Below are positions 1 to 7,079 of a stretch of 12,548 bases of DNA, in pieces (the first letter of the stretch is position 1; each line of letters opens with the position of its first letter). The DNA lies in the NCBI GenBank assembly GCA_017883215.1, contig JADGOA010000070.1, positions 1-12,548 of the forward strand. Reading direction: 5' to 3'. The position numbers were made by a program, and so were the translations under genes. The stretch is from Thermoanaerobaculia bacterium. Lineage in GTDB: Bacteria > Acidobacteriota > Thermoanaerobaculia > Gp7-AA8. The notes under the pieces were generated by a model. The model searched no databases. It saw nothing but the letters and a program-made list of their open reading frames with translations, and was not told the DNA's origin.

Positions 1-9
1 GGTGGAGCG

Positions 10-58
10 CGGCGAGGAATCCCCCGCCCGACCCGGGAGTGCGGGGGATCCCTCGCTG
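10..58. repeat. Long imperfect hairpin/palindrome downstream of the ABC gene
   Basis: Bases 10-27 pair with 41-58 around a 13-base loop. The inner nine pairs (19-27 with 41-49) are perfect and G/C-rich, followed by one mismatch (18/50) and eight further pairs, one of them G-U. It lies 3' of the minus-strand ABC gene, so it could act as a terminator or as a repeat-derived structure. No T-run follows on the minus-strand reading, so an intrinsic-terminator role is only possible. Confidence 0.55.
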
Positions 59-137
59 TCCTACGCCGCTCCGCGGCTTCGGCAGCTCGGGATGACAGGC
101 TTTGGTCAGCGCAGTTTCCCGGGAGGGTTGCCACCCA

Positions 138-172
138 CGGGAGTTCGGCGCGGCGCAGCCGTACCCTACGGC
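138..172. repeat. REP-like dispersed repeat, copy 1, overlapping the ABC stop codon
   Basis: These 35 bases match 10758-10792 at 33 positions (differences at 150 and 163). A third copy lies inverted at 10681-10712. The core is a palindrome of two 8-base arms around GCA (147-154 and 158-165), weakened here by the two substitutions. The copy overlaps the last codons and the stop (166-168) of the minus-strand ABC ATPase, so the repeat supplies the end of that gene. Confidence 0.75.
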
Positions 173-1245
173 ACCATCCGCTGTTCGGTCGCGGCGTCGA
201 AGATGTGCGTGCTGTCGACGTCGACCGTCATGGCGATGGCTTCGCCGATTTTTGGCGCGCTGTGCGGCTCGAAGATGGCCACGAGGTGCTCGGTGCCGGC
301 GGTGGCATAGACGATCGACTCGTGGCCGATCGGCTCGACGATGTCGACGGTGGCGTTGATCGTGGCGCTCTCACCCCGCGCCTTCGATCGATCGCCGAGG
401 TTCTCGGGGCGGATGCCGGCGATGAGCTCTTGGCCGTTCTTCACTGAAGGGCGAATGCGTTGTGGCAGCGGAATCGAGAACGACGATGTGCGGAGGGCGG
501 CGTCGGCGACCGTGCCGCGCACGAGGTTCATGGGTGGCGTGCCGATGAACTGCGCGACGAAGACGTTGGAGGGATTCGCGTAGACCTCCAGAGGGGTGCC
601 GAGCTGCTGGATTTTTCCGTCGCGCATGACGGCGATGCGGTCGCCCATGGTCATGGCCTCGACCTGATCGTGAGTGACGTAGACGGAGGTCGTGCCGAGG
701 GTATGTTGCAGGCGCGTGATCTCGGCGCGCATCTGCACGCGGAGTTTCGCATCGAGGTTCGAGAGCGGCTCGTCGAAGAGAAACACCGCCGGTTCGCGCA
801 CGATGGCGCGGCCGACGGCGACGCGCTGCCGCTGTCCGCCGGAGAGGTCTTTCGGTTTGCGCTCCAGCAGTGGAGAGATGCCGAGAATGTCGGCGGCGGC
901 CGCCACGCGCCGCTGCATGTCGGCGCGATCGACGCCGCGCATCTTCAGCCCGAACTCGAGGTTCTCCCTCACCGACATGTGGGGATAAAGCGCATAGCTC
1001 TGGAAGACCATGGCGATGTCGCGATCCTTGGGGGCGAGGTTGTTCACGGCTCGGCCGCCGATGGAAATCTTTCCGGCGCTCACTTCCTCGAGGCCGGCGA
1101 TCATCCGTAGCGCCGTCGATTTTCCGCAACCAGACGGACCGACCAGAACCATCAGCTCGTGATCGTCCACGTGGAGGTTCAGGTTCTCGATGACAGAGAC
1201 GGCACCGTAGCGCTTTGCCACCTGCTCGAATGTCACGTCGGCCAT
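166..1245 (-). CDS. ABC transporter ATP-binding protein, MalK/UgpC/MsmK type
   Basis: This 359-residue protein is a cytoplasmic ATPase that would power an ABC importer, most often for sugars, oligosaccharides or glycerol-3-phosphate. The visible motifs are Walker A GPSGCGKST (36-44), Q-loop Gln82, signature LSGGQ (134-138), Walker B VFLFDEP (154-160) with catalytic Glu159, D-loop SNLD (162-165) and switch His192. About 120 C-terminal residues, including AGIRPENL, form the TOBE/OB regulatory domain typical of MalK-class subunits. The length is normal for the family. The ATG at 1245 is preceded by a TACAGT box six bases upstream and has no Shine-Dalgarno sequence. No permease or binding protein lies beside it in the window, so the substrate is unknown; the gene may be a shared ATPase like MsmK, or partners may lie beyond the left edge. 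The stop codon lies in a dispersed repeat. Confidence 0.95.
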   Translation of the reverse strand: MADVTFEQVAKRYGAVSVIENLNLHVDDHELMVLVGPSGCGKSTALRMIAGLEEVSAGKISIGGRAVNNLAPKDRDIAMVFQSYALYPHMSVRENLEFGLKMRGVDRADMQRRVAAAADILGISPLLERKPKDLSGGQRQRVAVGRAIVREPAVFLFDEPLSNLDAKLRVQMRAEITRLQHTLGTTSVYVTHDQVEAMTMGDRIAVMRDGKIQQLGTPLEVYANPSNVFVAQFIGTPPMNLVRGTVADAALRTSSFSIPLPQRIRPSVKNGQELIAGIRPENLGDRSKARGESATINATVDIVEPIGHESIVYATAGTEHLVAIFEPHSAPKIGEAIAMTVDVDSTHIFDAATEQRMVP

Positions 1246-1251
1246 GAGATG

Positions 1252-1257
1252 ACTGTA
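1252..1257 (-). promoter_or_regulatory. Candidate -10 box for the ABC gene, leaderless spacing
   Basis: TACAGT on the minus strand ends six bases before the ATG at 1245, so transcription would start at or next to the A of the start codon. No convincing -35 hexamer lies 16-18 bases further upstream. This is a call by pattern and spacing only. Confidence 0.35.
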
Positions 1258-1306
1258 GCAGTGGTGGAAGGGGAGTGGCCAGCTGAGAGTCTGTTCTCAC
1301 GCCGGA

Positions 1307-1380
1307 TTCACCACAGAGGCACAGAGGATCCTCAGAGAATTCGCTATGTATCTCTGTGTCCTCTGTGCCTCTGTGGTGAA
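1307..1380. repeat. Palindromic intergenic repeat (CACAGAGG family)
   Basis: Bases 1307-1328 and 1359-1380 are perfect 22-bp inverted repeats, built from tandem CACAGAGG-like octamers. Inside them a further six-pair stem (1333-1338 with 1351-1356) closes a 12-base loop, so the whole element can fold into one long hairpin. It sits between the divergent ABC and tautomerase promoters. The right arm plus flank (1351-1384) recurs at 5473-5506 with one difference in 34 bases. I recall similar CACAGAGG-rich palindromes in spacers of many Gram-negative genomes, but could not check this. Confidence 0.85.
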
Positions 1381-1456
1381 AGACAGTGCCGCTATCTCGA
1401 CGCTCCCGATTTCTGCGCAGCCTCTCAGGTTGACGCGCCTCGGGGCGCCGGCACGA

Positions 1457-1462
1457 TAGACT
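1457..1462 (+). promoter_or_regulatory. Candidate -10 box for the tautomerase gene
   Basis: TAGACT lies nine bases upstream of the chosen ATG at 1472. This would give a leader of only about three bases. There is no Shine-Dalgarno sequence before the start and no clear -35 box. Confidence 0.25.
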
Positions 1463-1471
1463 TCCGTGACC

Positions 1472-1852
1472 ATGCCTTTCGTCAAATTGCACTTCCGCCG
1501 TGGAAGATCCGATGAGTATCGCCGCTCCGCCGCGGACGCCGTACACGAGGCACTCGTGGCAAAGGCGAATGTCCCGGCTGAAGATCGCTTCCAGTTGATC
1601 CTGGAGCACGACGCGGAGTCGATGATCGCCCATCCGTCCTACGGAGGCGTGCTGCGATCGCAGGATCTGATCATCGTGGAGATCACCCTCAACATCGGGC
1701 GGTCGGTCGAAGTGAAGAAGGCGCTGTACGCCGACATCGTCGCGCGCCTCGGCGAAGCCATCGCCGTGAGGCCGGACGACGTCATGATCACCCTCGTCGA
1801 GGTCACGAAAGAGAACTGGTCCTTCGGCGGGGGGAAGGCGACGTACGCGTGA
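1472..1852 (+). CDS. Tautomerase-superfamily protein, malonate-semialdehyde-decarboxylase-like
   Basis: This small enzyme has 126 residues, about twice the size of a 4-oxalocrotonate tautomerase subunit and close to malonate semialdehyde decarboxylase (MSAD). The ATG at 1472 was chosen because it puts proline straight after the initiator Met; the amino-terminal proline is the catalytic base or acid of this superfamily. A GTG at 1466 would bury it. Counting that proline as 1, Asp37 in the VPAEDRF segment matches the catalytic Asp37 of MSAD as I recall it, and the NWSFGGG tail is also alike. The two arginines at 73 and 75 that MSAD uses to bind carboxylate are Asn73 and Gly75 here, with Arg76 next to them. 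It is therefore probably not a true MSAD; the substrate is unknown. The gene stands alone, divergent from the ABC gene. Confidence 0.85.
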   Translation: MPFVKLHFRRGRSDEYRRSAADAVHEALVAKANVPAEDRFQLILEHDAESMIAHPSYGGVLRSQDLIIVEITLNIGRSVEVKKALYADIVARLGEAIAVRPDDVMITLVEVTKENWSFGGGKATYA

Positions 1853-1926
1853 GGAGCGGGATGATCAGTTCCCGGAGAGCTGAGAGCCAACATCTGCGGC
1901 CGGCTGTCCTGTCCCTGCTCGTCCCC

Positions 1927-1981
1927 CGTAACCTGCGCCATCCTGTTACGGTCGGGTGAAAACCGACGCTCTCGGGTGAGC
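1927..1981 (+). other. Three consecutive short hairpins upstream of bamA
   Basis: The 282-base spacer 1853-2134 holds no gene that I can support. Within it, CGTAAC (1927-1932) pairs with GTTACG (1945-1950). Directly next to it, GTC and GGT (1951-1953, 1955-1957) pair with ACC and GAC (1962-1967) around a GAAA tetraloop, with one bulged G. GCTC (1968-1971) then pairs with GAGC (1978-1981). This could be part of a structured leader or the 3' end of the tautomerase transcript. I recognise no known RNA family. Confidence 0.3.
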
Positions 1982-2041
1982 CACCGGCGCGCAACCCCCG
2001 CAAAATGGGTGTTTGCTGCCGGGCGGGGGGTGCCGGGCGTG

Positions 2042-2047
2042 TAGAAT
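2042..2047 (+). promoter_or_regulatory. Candidate -10 box upstream of bamA
   Basis: TAGAAT follows a GC-rich stretch. A TTGCTG at 2013-2018 is too far away (23 bases) to be a good -35 box. If used, it would give bamA a leader of about 80 bases. Confidence 0.25.
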
Positions 2048-2134
2048 GCGCCGCGGTTCAGTGGTGTTCTCGGACCGCGTGACCCTGTGCAAAGGTCACT
2101 CGTCTCACGGAAAAGCGCGCCAAAACAACTTCAT

Positions 2135-4699
2135 ATGACGAGACATCTCTCTGTTGCGCTTGCCGCGACGTTGCTGATTGGCACGGCGCAAGCGCAGACG
2201 AACCCGGCGGGGCAGACCGCTCCGCCGCCGCCCCCCGTCCAGCAGCAGCCATCGACTCAGCCGGCGCCGGACAAGCCTGCGCGTCCTCGCGCCGGGACGA
2301 TCCTCGACACGCCTGAGCCCGGCCACATCACGGACAGACCCCTCGACCAGCCGGCCGCCAGACCGGGCCCTTCGCCGGTTCCGAGCGCCAGCGATCCGCT
2401 GGCCGGGCAGAAGGTCGAGCGCTTCGACGTCACGGGCAATACCACCGTCGCCAGCGACACGATTCGCGTTTATCTCGGCGTGACCCCCGGCGAGCCGTAC
2501 GACCCCTCCGCTCTTCAGCGCAATTTTCTCAATCTCTGGCAGACCGGCCTCTTCGACGACATCCGCATCGACTCCGACCGGGGCGATGCGGGAGTGATCC
2601 TCCACGTCACGGTAAGGGAGCGGCCGCGCATCGGGTCGGTCGAGTATCGCGGCAACAAGGACCTGGCGACGAACAAGATCACCGAGGCGCTGGAGAAGGA
2701 GAAGATCGATCTCCACGTCGGCAGCACGGTCGATCAGATGCTCGTGCGCCGGGCGGCGGACGCGATCAAGAAGGCGTACGTGGAGAACGGATTCGAAGAT
2801 CCGACCGTCAGCGCCTCGACCGAAGATCTGGGCGATGCCACGGAAAAGAAGATCGTCTTCAACATCAACGAGGGCGTGAAGGCGAAGGTCGCCACGATCG
2901 ACTTCGTCGGCAACAAGCGCTTTTCGAACCGCCGGCTTCGCTCCGTGATGAAGGAAGTCAAGTCGCACAACATCATCACCTGGATCCGGAAGAAGGACCT
3001 CTACATCCCCTCGAAGCTCGACGAGGACCTGGAGAAGGTCAAGAACTACTACCAGGATTACGGCTACTTCGATGTCCGCTTCGACGATCCGCAGATCGTC
3101 ACCGTCGGGAAAAACACCAAGAAGCCGCGCGTGAAGATCGTCATCGGGGTGCACGAGGGGACGGTCCACACGATGGGCGACGTCTCGGTCGCCGGCAACA
3201 AGCTCTACACCAACGAGCAGATCATCGGCTCCTGGCCGATCAAGAAGGGCGACGTGATCCGCCGCAAGCCGATCCAGACGCGCGCCGATGCCTTCGGCGA
3301 CGCCTACCGGATGCGCGGCTACATCTACGCTTACGTCAACCCCGAGTACGTTCCGCGCGACAAGGGCGTCATCGACGTGAAGATGGACGTCTATGAGGGC
3401 GACCAGTTCCGTCTGGGACGCCTCGAGTTCCAGGGCAACACCACCACCAAAGACAAGGTCCTCCGCCGCGAAATCTTCCTCGAGGAAGGCGGCATCATGG
3501 ACATGGAAACCTTCAAACAGAGCCTCTACAAGATCGGGCAGCTCGGCTACTTCAAGGTCACCGACAACCCCGATATGAAGGTCAATCCGGAATCGAAGAC
3601 CGTCGACATGGTGATCAAGGGAAACGAAGAGGGGAAGAACGACGTGCAGTTCGGCGGCGGCTACTCCCAGGGCGGCGGTTTCTTCGTGCAGTCGCAGTTC
3701 CAGACCCGCAACTTCCTGGGCGAAGGTGAGAACCTGGGGCTGAGCTTCCAGAAGGGAACGCGAACCAATCTCTTCTCGATCTCCTACTCCGATCCCTGGT
3801 TCATGGACACACCCAACAGCCTGAGCGGCTCGATCTACAACCGCGACATTCGCCTGCCAGCCTCGGTCGGATACGAGAGCCGCACCAAGGGCGGATCGAT
3901 CGGCTACGGCTACCGCCTGCGCCGCTTCGACAGCCTCTCGCTCGTCTTCGCGCACGAGCTGACCCGCATCCACTACGAGTTCACCACTGCGCCCGACCAG
4001 AACGGCAACGTTCCGGTGGCGACGATCACGGACTACAACTTCCGCACCTCGACCATCGCTCCCGCGTACCACTTCGACTCGCTCGACAACCCCTTCGACA
4101 CCACGCGCGGGTCGCGTTACGGAGCCACGTTCGCTTACAGTGGCGGCCCGCTGGGCGGAACCGTTCACGCCTTCAAGCCGGTGCTGAACGCGACGAGATT
4201 CTTCAAGCTGTCGCGGCGCAGCTCCGTGAGCTTGAACCTCGAGGTCGGCGAAATCTTCCCGCTCGACAAGAACTGCTCGAATACGTACGACGAGTGGGTG
4301 GCGAAGAACAACTCGCTCTGCGTTCCGGAATCGGAGCGGTTCCTGGTCGGCGGCGAGTACTCAATCCGCGGCTTCAAGTTCGGCACGCTCGGTCCGACAG
4401 AGACGTACGCCGGCGTCGTGCGCCCGGCCGGCGGGTACAAGGAACACGTGATGAATCTCGAGTACATCACGAAGATCAACGATCCTTTGCGGTTTGTCCT
4501 CTTCGCCGATGCCGGACAGGCCTACGGCTATCACGACCGCTGGGATCTCACGAAAACGCGCTACGCGGCCGGTGCCGAGCTGCGAATCTTCCTGCCGGTG
4601 TTCCAGTTCCCGCTGCGGTTCATCTATGCGTTCAATATCCGCCCGCAGAAGGGCGATCAGTTCGAAAGCTTCCAGTTCACCATCGGGAATACCTACTAA
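2135..4699 (+). CDS. bamA: Outer membrane protein assembly factor BamA
   Basis: BamA is the central Omp85 barrel of the machine that inserts beta-barrel proteins into the outer membrane. The protein has 854 residues (E. coli 810). A signal peptide (1-20, ending AQA) is followed by a proline-rich linker (about 22-90). Five POTRA domains come next, starting near residues 93, 166, 250, 344 and 425, each with a GN turn such as VTGN, YRGN, FVGN, VAGN and FQGN. The barrel begins near 503. The conserved loop-6 motif appears as IRGF (744-747), and the chain ends in an aromatic residue (GNTY), as a beta-signal requires. Cys714 and Cys729 lie just before loop 6 and could form a disulfide. The ATG at 2135 gives a normal signal peptide; an in-frame GTG at 2087 would add 16 residues. 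It is followed by skp 86 bases later, as in many genomes. Confidence 0.97.
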   Translation: MTRHLSVALAATLLIGTAQAQTNPAGQTAPPPPPVQQQPSTQPAPDKPARPRAGTILDTPEPGHITDRPLDQPAARPGPSPVPSASDPLAGQKVERFDVTGNTTVASDTIRVYLGVTPGEPYDPSALQRNFLNLWQTGLFDDIRIDSDRGDAGVILHVTVRERPRIGSVEYRGNKDLATNKITEALEKEKIDLHVGSTVDQMLVRRAADAIKKAYVENGFEDPTVSASTEDLGDATEKKIVFNINEGVKAKVATIDFVGNKRFSNRRLRSVMKEVKSHNIITWIRKKDLYIPSKLDEDLEKVKNYYQDYGYFDVRFDDPQIVTVGKNTKKPRVKIVIGVHEGTVHTMGDVSVAGNKLYTNEQIIGSWPIKKGDVIRRKPIQTRADAFGDAYRMRGYIYAYVNPEYVPRDKGVIDVKMDVYEGDQFRLGRLEFQGNTTTKDKVLRREIFLEEGGIMDMETFKQSLYKIGQLGYFKVTDNPDMKVNPESKTVDMVIKGNEEGKNDVQFGGGYSQGGGFFVQSQFQTRNFLGEGENLGLSFQKGTRTNLFSISYSDPWFMDTPNSLSGSIYNRDIRLPASVGYESRTKGGSIGYGYRLRRFDSLSLVFAHELTRIHYEFTTAPDQNGNVPVATITDYNFRTSTIAPAYHFDSLDNPFDTTRGSRYGATFAYSGGPLGGTVHAFKPVLNATRFFKLSRRSSVSLNLEVGEIFPLDKNCSNTYDEWVAKNNSLCVPESERFLVGGEYSIRGFKFGTLGPTETYAGVVRPAGGYKEHVMNLEYITKINDPLRFVLFADAGQAYGYHDRWDLTKTRYAAGAELRIFLPVFQFPLRFIYAFNIRPQKGDQFESFQFTIGNTY

Positions 4700-4773
4700 A
4701 CGGTGTCCGATTTAGCGAATGGTCCGCAATTACCAATAGAACGAAGGCGCGTCCGAACGGACGGCTCGAATCG

Positions 4774-4779
4774 AAGGAG
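4774..4779 (+). promoter_or_regulatory. Strong ribosome binding site for skp
   Basis: AAGGAG lies six bases before the ATG at 4786. It is the clearest Shine-Dalgarno sequence among the gene starts here and fixes the skp start. A small stem CGTCC/GGACG precedes it. Confidence 0.8.
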
Positions 4780-4785
4780 ATTTCC

Positions 4786-5322
4786 ATGAAGAAGTTGTTG
4801 GTTGCAGTTGTCGTCGCCGCCCTGTCGGTGCCGGCGTTCGCCCAGAACGCGCCTATGCGCGTGGCGGTCATCGACGTTCAGAAGGTGCTGGCGACGTCGA
4901 CGTTGGGCAAGCAGGCTTACGAGAAGCTCAAGAAGATGCAGGACGACCGCGTCGCCCGCGCCCAGAAGATGGACGAAGAGGCCAAGGCGCTCGAGAACGA
5001 GATCAACACCAAGAAGCTCTCGCTGAGCCAGGCAAAGCTCGACGAGATGCAGAAGAACCTCTCCGACAAGAAGATCTCCATGCAGCGCTACGCGCAGGAT
5101 GCCGATCGCGAAGTGAGCGAAGCGCGTGATCGCGAGCTGGCCGCTCTCGAGGGAAGGATCAAGCCGGTCATCGACCAGATCGGTAAGGAGATGGGCCTGG
5201 CGGCCATCTTCAACAAGTTCGAGTCGGGTCTGGTCTACGCTTCGGACGCCATCGACATCACCGACACGGTGATCAAGCGTTTCGACGTCGCCACCGCGCC
5301 GGCACCGGCCCCCGCGAAGTAA
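4786..5322 (+). CDS. skp: OmpH/Skp-family periplasmic chaperone
   Basis: Skp holds unfolded outer-membrane proteins in the periplasm and hands them to the BAM complex. The 178-residue product starts with a clear signal peptide (1-20, cleavage after AFA). The mature part opens with the family strand MRVAVIDVQKVL (24-35), continues as a long charged helical region rich in Lys, Glu and Ala (about 43-125) that would form the coiled-coil tentacles, and closes with the association segment ending near FESGLVYASDAIDITDTVIKRF. A short Ala-Pro tail (APAPAP) follows. The length is typical (E. coli about 161). It follows bamA by 86 bases and a strong intrinsic terminator stands 23 bases after its stop, so bamA-skp looks like one transcript. 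Confidence 0.94.
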   Translation: MKKLLVAVVVAALSVPAFAQNAPMRVAVIDVQKVLATSTLGKQAYEKLKKMQDDRVARAQKMDEEAKALENEINTKKLSLSQAKLDEMQKNLSDKKISMQRYAQDADREVSEARDRELAALEGRIKPVIDQIGKEMGLAAIFNKFESGLVYASDAIDITDTVIKRFDVATAPAPAPAK

Positions 5323-5344
5323 GCAGCCTCACAGCGAACGATAC

Positions 5345-5374
5345 GAAGGCCGAGGGCAACCTCGGCCTTTTCTT
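5345..5374 (+). terminator. Rho-independent terminator after skp
   Basis: A perfect eight-pair stem GGCCGAGG/CCTCGGCC (5348-5355 and 5360-5367) encloses a GCAA loop and is followed by TTTTCTTC. The A's and G before the stem extend the pairing with the T's, so it could also work weakly from the other strand. It separates the bamA-skp unit from the lpx unit. Confidence 0.93.
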
Positions 5375-5472
5375 CGTCATCCTGAGAGCCTGTGCGAGTG
5401 TCGGCGATTGCGCTGTTTTGCACGCCGGAGGCTGCCGCCGGGTTCAGCTCGCATCGAATGCGTACGCCCCTG

Positions 5473-5506
5473 TCTCTGTGCCCTCTGTGCCTCTGTGGTG
5501 AAAGAC
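5473..5506. repeat. Partial copy of the CACAGAGG-type repeat
   Basis: Matches 1351-1384 at 33 of 34 positions (T at 1359 is C at 5481). Only the right arm and its flank are present; the left arm is absent, so it cannot form the long hairpin. It lies about 110 bases upstream of the lpxD -10 box. Confidence 0.85.
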
Positions 5507-5612
5507 GTCTCATCCAGTGTCGCAACTGACCCGTGCCCTGCCGACCGCTCAGGAGTCGTATCGTTGCCGCCAACCTTCCGCACCCCGTCGGGCATCCCGC
5601 GCGGCGGTCAAG

Positions 5613-5618
5613 TACAAT
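5613..5618 (+). promoter_or_regulatory. Candidate -10 box for the lpxD-to-kinase operon
   Basis: TACAAT lies 11 bases before the lpxD ATG at 5630 and would give a leader of about five bases. It follows the skp terminator, so a promoter is expected in this spacer. No convincing -35 box is visible. Confidence 0.4.
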
Positions 5619-5629
5619 GCGCGCCCGAA

Positions 5630-6637
5630 ATGTCCGAGGTCACGCTCCAGGAAATCGTCGCGTTCGTGAAGGGGAAATACAGCGGTGCGCAGGACATGCG
5701 CATCGCCGGTGTGGCGCCGCTCGCGGAGGCGACGGAACGGCACATCAGCTTCCTGGCGAACCCCAAGTACGCGGCGCAGATGGCGTCCACGCGGGCGGCT
5801 GCGGTGCTGGTGTCGAACGATCTCGAAGGGGAGTCCGATCGGTGGATCCGCGTCGCCGACCCCTACTTCGCGATGGCCAGCGTCGTGGCGAGGTTCTTCG
5901 CCTCGCGCCCGGCTCCGAAAGGCATCTCGGCGCATGCCGCCATCGCTGCGAGCGCGAAACTGGGCGCCAACGTCGCCGTCGGCGCGTTCACCTCGATCGG
6001 CGATGACGTGGTGATCGGCGACGGCGTCACGCTCTACCCGAACGTGACGGTGGAGCCGGGTTCGCAGATCGGCGATGGCACGATCGTCTACCCTCAGGTG
6101 TCGATCTACGAGCGATCGATCATCGGACGCCGCTGCATTCTGCACAGCGGCGTGGTGATCGGATCCGACGGCTACGGGTTCGCCACGCACGAGGGGCGGC
6201 ACCACAAGATTCCGCAGGTGGGCATCGTCCGGATCGAAGACGACGTGGAGATCGGCGCCGGAACGACAGTCGACCGCGCCGCCCTCGGAGAGACCGTCAT
6301 CGGCGAGGGAACGAAGATCGACAACCTCGTGCAGATCGGCCACAACGTGAAGATCGGCAAGCACTGCCTGCTCGTAGCTCAGGTGGGAATCGCCGGCTCG
6401 ACCGAGCTCGGCGACTATGTCGTCGCAGCCGGTCAGGTCGGGTTCGCCGGACATCTGAAGATCGGCAAGGGGGCGCAGATCGCCGCCAAGAGCGCGGTGC
6501 TCGACGACGTCGCCGACGGGATGAAGGTGATGGGGATTCCGGCCATGCCGTTCCGCGACTTCGCCCGTCGCGAGGTGGTGCTGAAGCGGCTCACCAGACG
6601 AGGCCCCGAGAGTGGCGGCGTGCCACGGAAAGGTTGA
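5630..6637 (+). CDS. lpxD: UDP-3-O-acylglucosamine N-acyltransferase LpxD
   Basis: LpxD moves a 3-hydroxyacyl chain from acyl-carrier protein to the 2-amino group of UDP-3-O-acylglucosamine in the cytoplasmic part of lipid A synthesis. The 335 residues compare with 341 in E. coli. An N-terminal uridine-binding domain (1 to about 98) includes HISFLANPKY (38-47). A left-handed beta helix of hexapeptide repeats follows (about 100-290). The family motif SDGYGFA spans 179-185, and IGHN (236-239) contains His238, matching the catalytic His239 of E. coli. A C-terminal helix ends the chain. The ATG at 5630 was chosen because the family N-terminus begins there and a -10 box stands just upstream. It is the first gene of the operon; fabZ starts two bases after its stop. 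Confidence 0.96.
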   Translation: MSEVTLQEIVAFVKGKYSGAQDMRIAGVAPLAEATERHISFLANPKYAAQMASTRAAAVLVSNDLEGESDRWIRVADPYFAMASVVARFFASRPAPKGISAHAAIAASAKLGANVAVGAFTSIGDDVVIGDGVTLYPNVTVEPGSQIGDGTIVYPQVSIYERSIIGRRCILHSGVVIGSDGYGFATHEGRHHKIPQVGIVRIEDDVEIGAGTTVDRAALGETVIGEGTKIDNLVQIGHNVKIGKHCLLVAQVGIAGSTELGDYVVAAGQVGFAGHLKIGKGAQIAAKSAVLDDVADGMKVMGIPAMPFRDFARREVVLKRLTRRGPESGGVPRKG

Positions 6638-6639
6638 AC

Positions 6640-7077
6640 ATGCTGACCATTCAGGAGATCCTGAAGCTGCTGCCGCATCGCTATCCGATGCTGCTCGTCG
6701 ACCGCATTCTCGAGATCGAACAGGGGAAGCGGATCGTCGGCCTGAAGAACGTCACGGCCAACGAGCAGTTTTTCCAGGGACATTTCCCGGGGGCGCCGGT
6801 CATGCCCGGAGTTCTGATCGTCGAAGCGATGGCGCAGTGCGGGGCGGTGCTCTTTCTCCGCGATCTGCCGGACCGTGACACCAAGCTGTTCCTCTTCGGC
6901 GGCGTCGACAAAGCGCGGTTCCGCCGCCCAGTCGTCCCCGGCGACCAGATGATCATGGAATTGACCGTCCTGCAGAAGCGCGGCAGCAGCGTGCGACTGC
7001 GCGGCGAAGCCAGGGTCGATGGCGCGCTCGTGGCGGAAGCCGACCTTCTCAGCGTCATGACCGAGCGCCCGGAGTAA
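6640..7077 (+). CDS. fabZ: 3-hydroxyacyl-ACP dehydratase FabZ
   Basis: FabZ removes water from 3-hydroxyacyl-ACP in the fatty-acid elongation cycle, and so competes with LpxA and LpxD for the same acyl donors; this explains its usual place between them. The 145-residue hotdog-fold protein shows LLPHRYPMLLVDR (10-22), GHFPGAPVMPGVL (47-59) with catalytic His48, and VEAMAQ (61-66) with catalytic Glu62. The length is typical. The ATG at 6640 has an AAAGG ribosome site six bases upstream. A TTG at 6634 overlaps the lpxD stop but only adds two residues. The stop is two bases before the lpxA start. Confidence 0.97.
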   Translation: MLTIQEILKLLPHRYPMLLVDRILEIEQGKRIVGLKNVTANEQFFQGHFPGAPVMPGVLIVEAMAQCGAVLFLRDLPDRDTKLFLFGGVDKARFRRPVVPGDQMIMELTVLQKRGSSVRLRGEARVDGALVAEADLLSVMTERPE

Positions 7078-7079
7078 CC

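Larger units (their letters stand above)
5323..5629. other. Spacer between skp and lpxD: terminator, partial repeat and promoter
   Basis: This 307-base gap holds the skp terminator, a half copy of the CACAGAGG-type repeat (5473-5506) and a TACAAT box just before lpxD. The frame of lpxD stays open upstream to 5408, but the added 74 residues resemble nothing in LpxD and run through the repeat, so I treat them as non-coding. Confidence 0.6.

Noticed and set aside
1307..1380. Possible CRISPR repeat or terminator
   Set aside because: There is no array with regular spacers and no T-run after the stem; it is a single palindrome with one distant half copy.
371..1633. Minus-strand frame overlapping the ABC gene and the tautomerase
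   Set aside because: Arg-rich shadow of the ABC gene in another frame, running through the palindrome.
1852..2003. Small minus-strand frames in the tautomerase-bamA spacer
   Set aside because: No ribosome site, no domain and Arg/Ser-rich composition typical of spurious frames in GC-rich DNA.
1945..2010. Cobalamin-riboswitch-like stretch (GGTGAAAACCG)
   Set aside because: The downstream B12 box and the remaining conserved core are missing, and bamA is not a B12-regulated gene.
2105..4168. Long minus-strand open frame (687 codons) opposite bamA
   Set aside because: It is the mirror of GC-rich bamA codons; it shows no motif, has a low-complexity Val/Asp/Leu composition and no ribosome site. 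bamA is certain on the plus strand.
5408..5629. N-terminal extension of lpxD by 74 residues
   Set aside because: It passes through the dispersed repeat and has no LpxD similarity; the family N-terminus starts at 5630.
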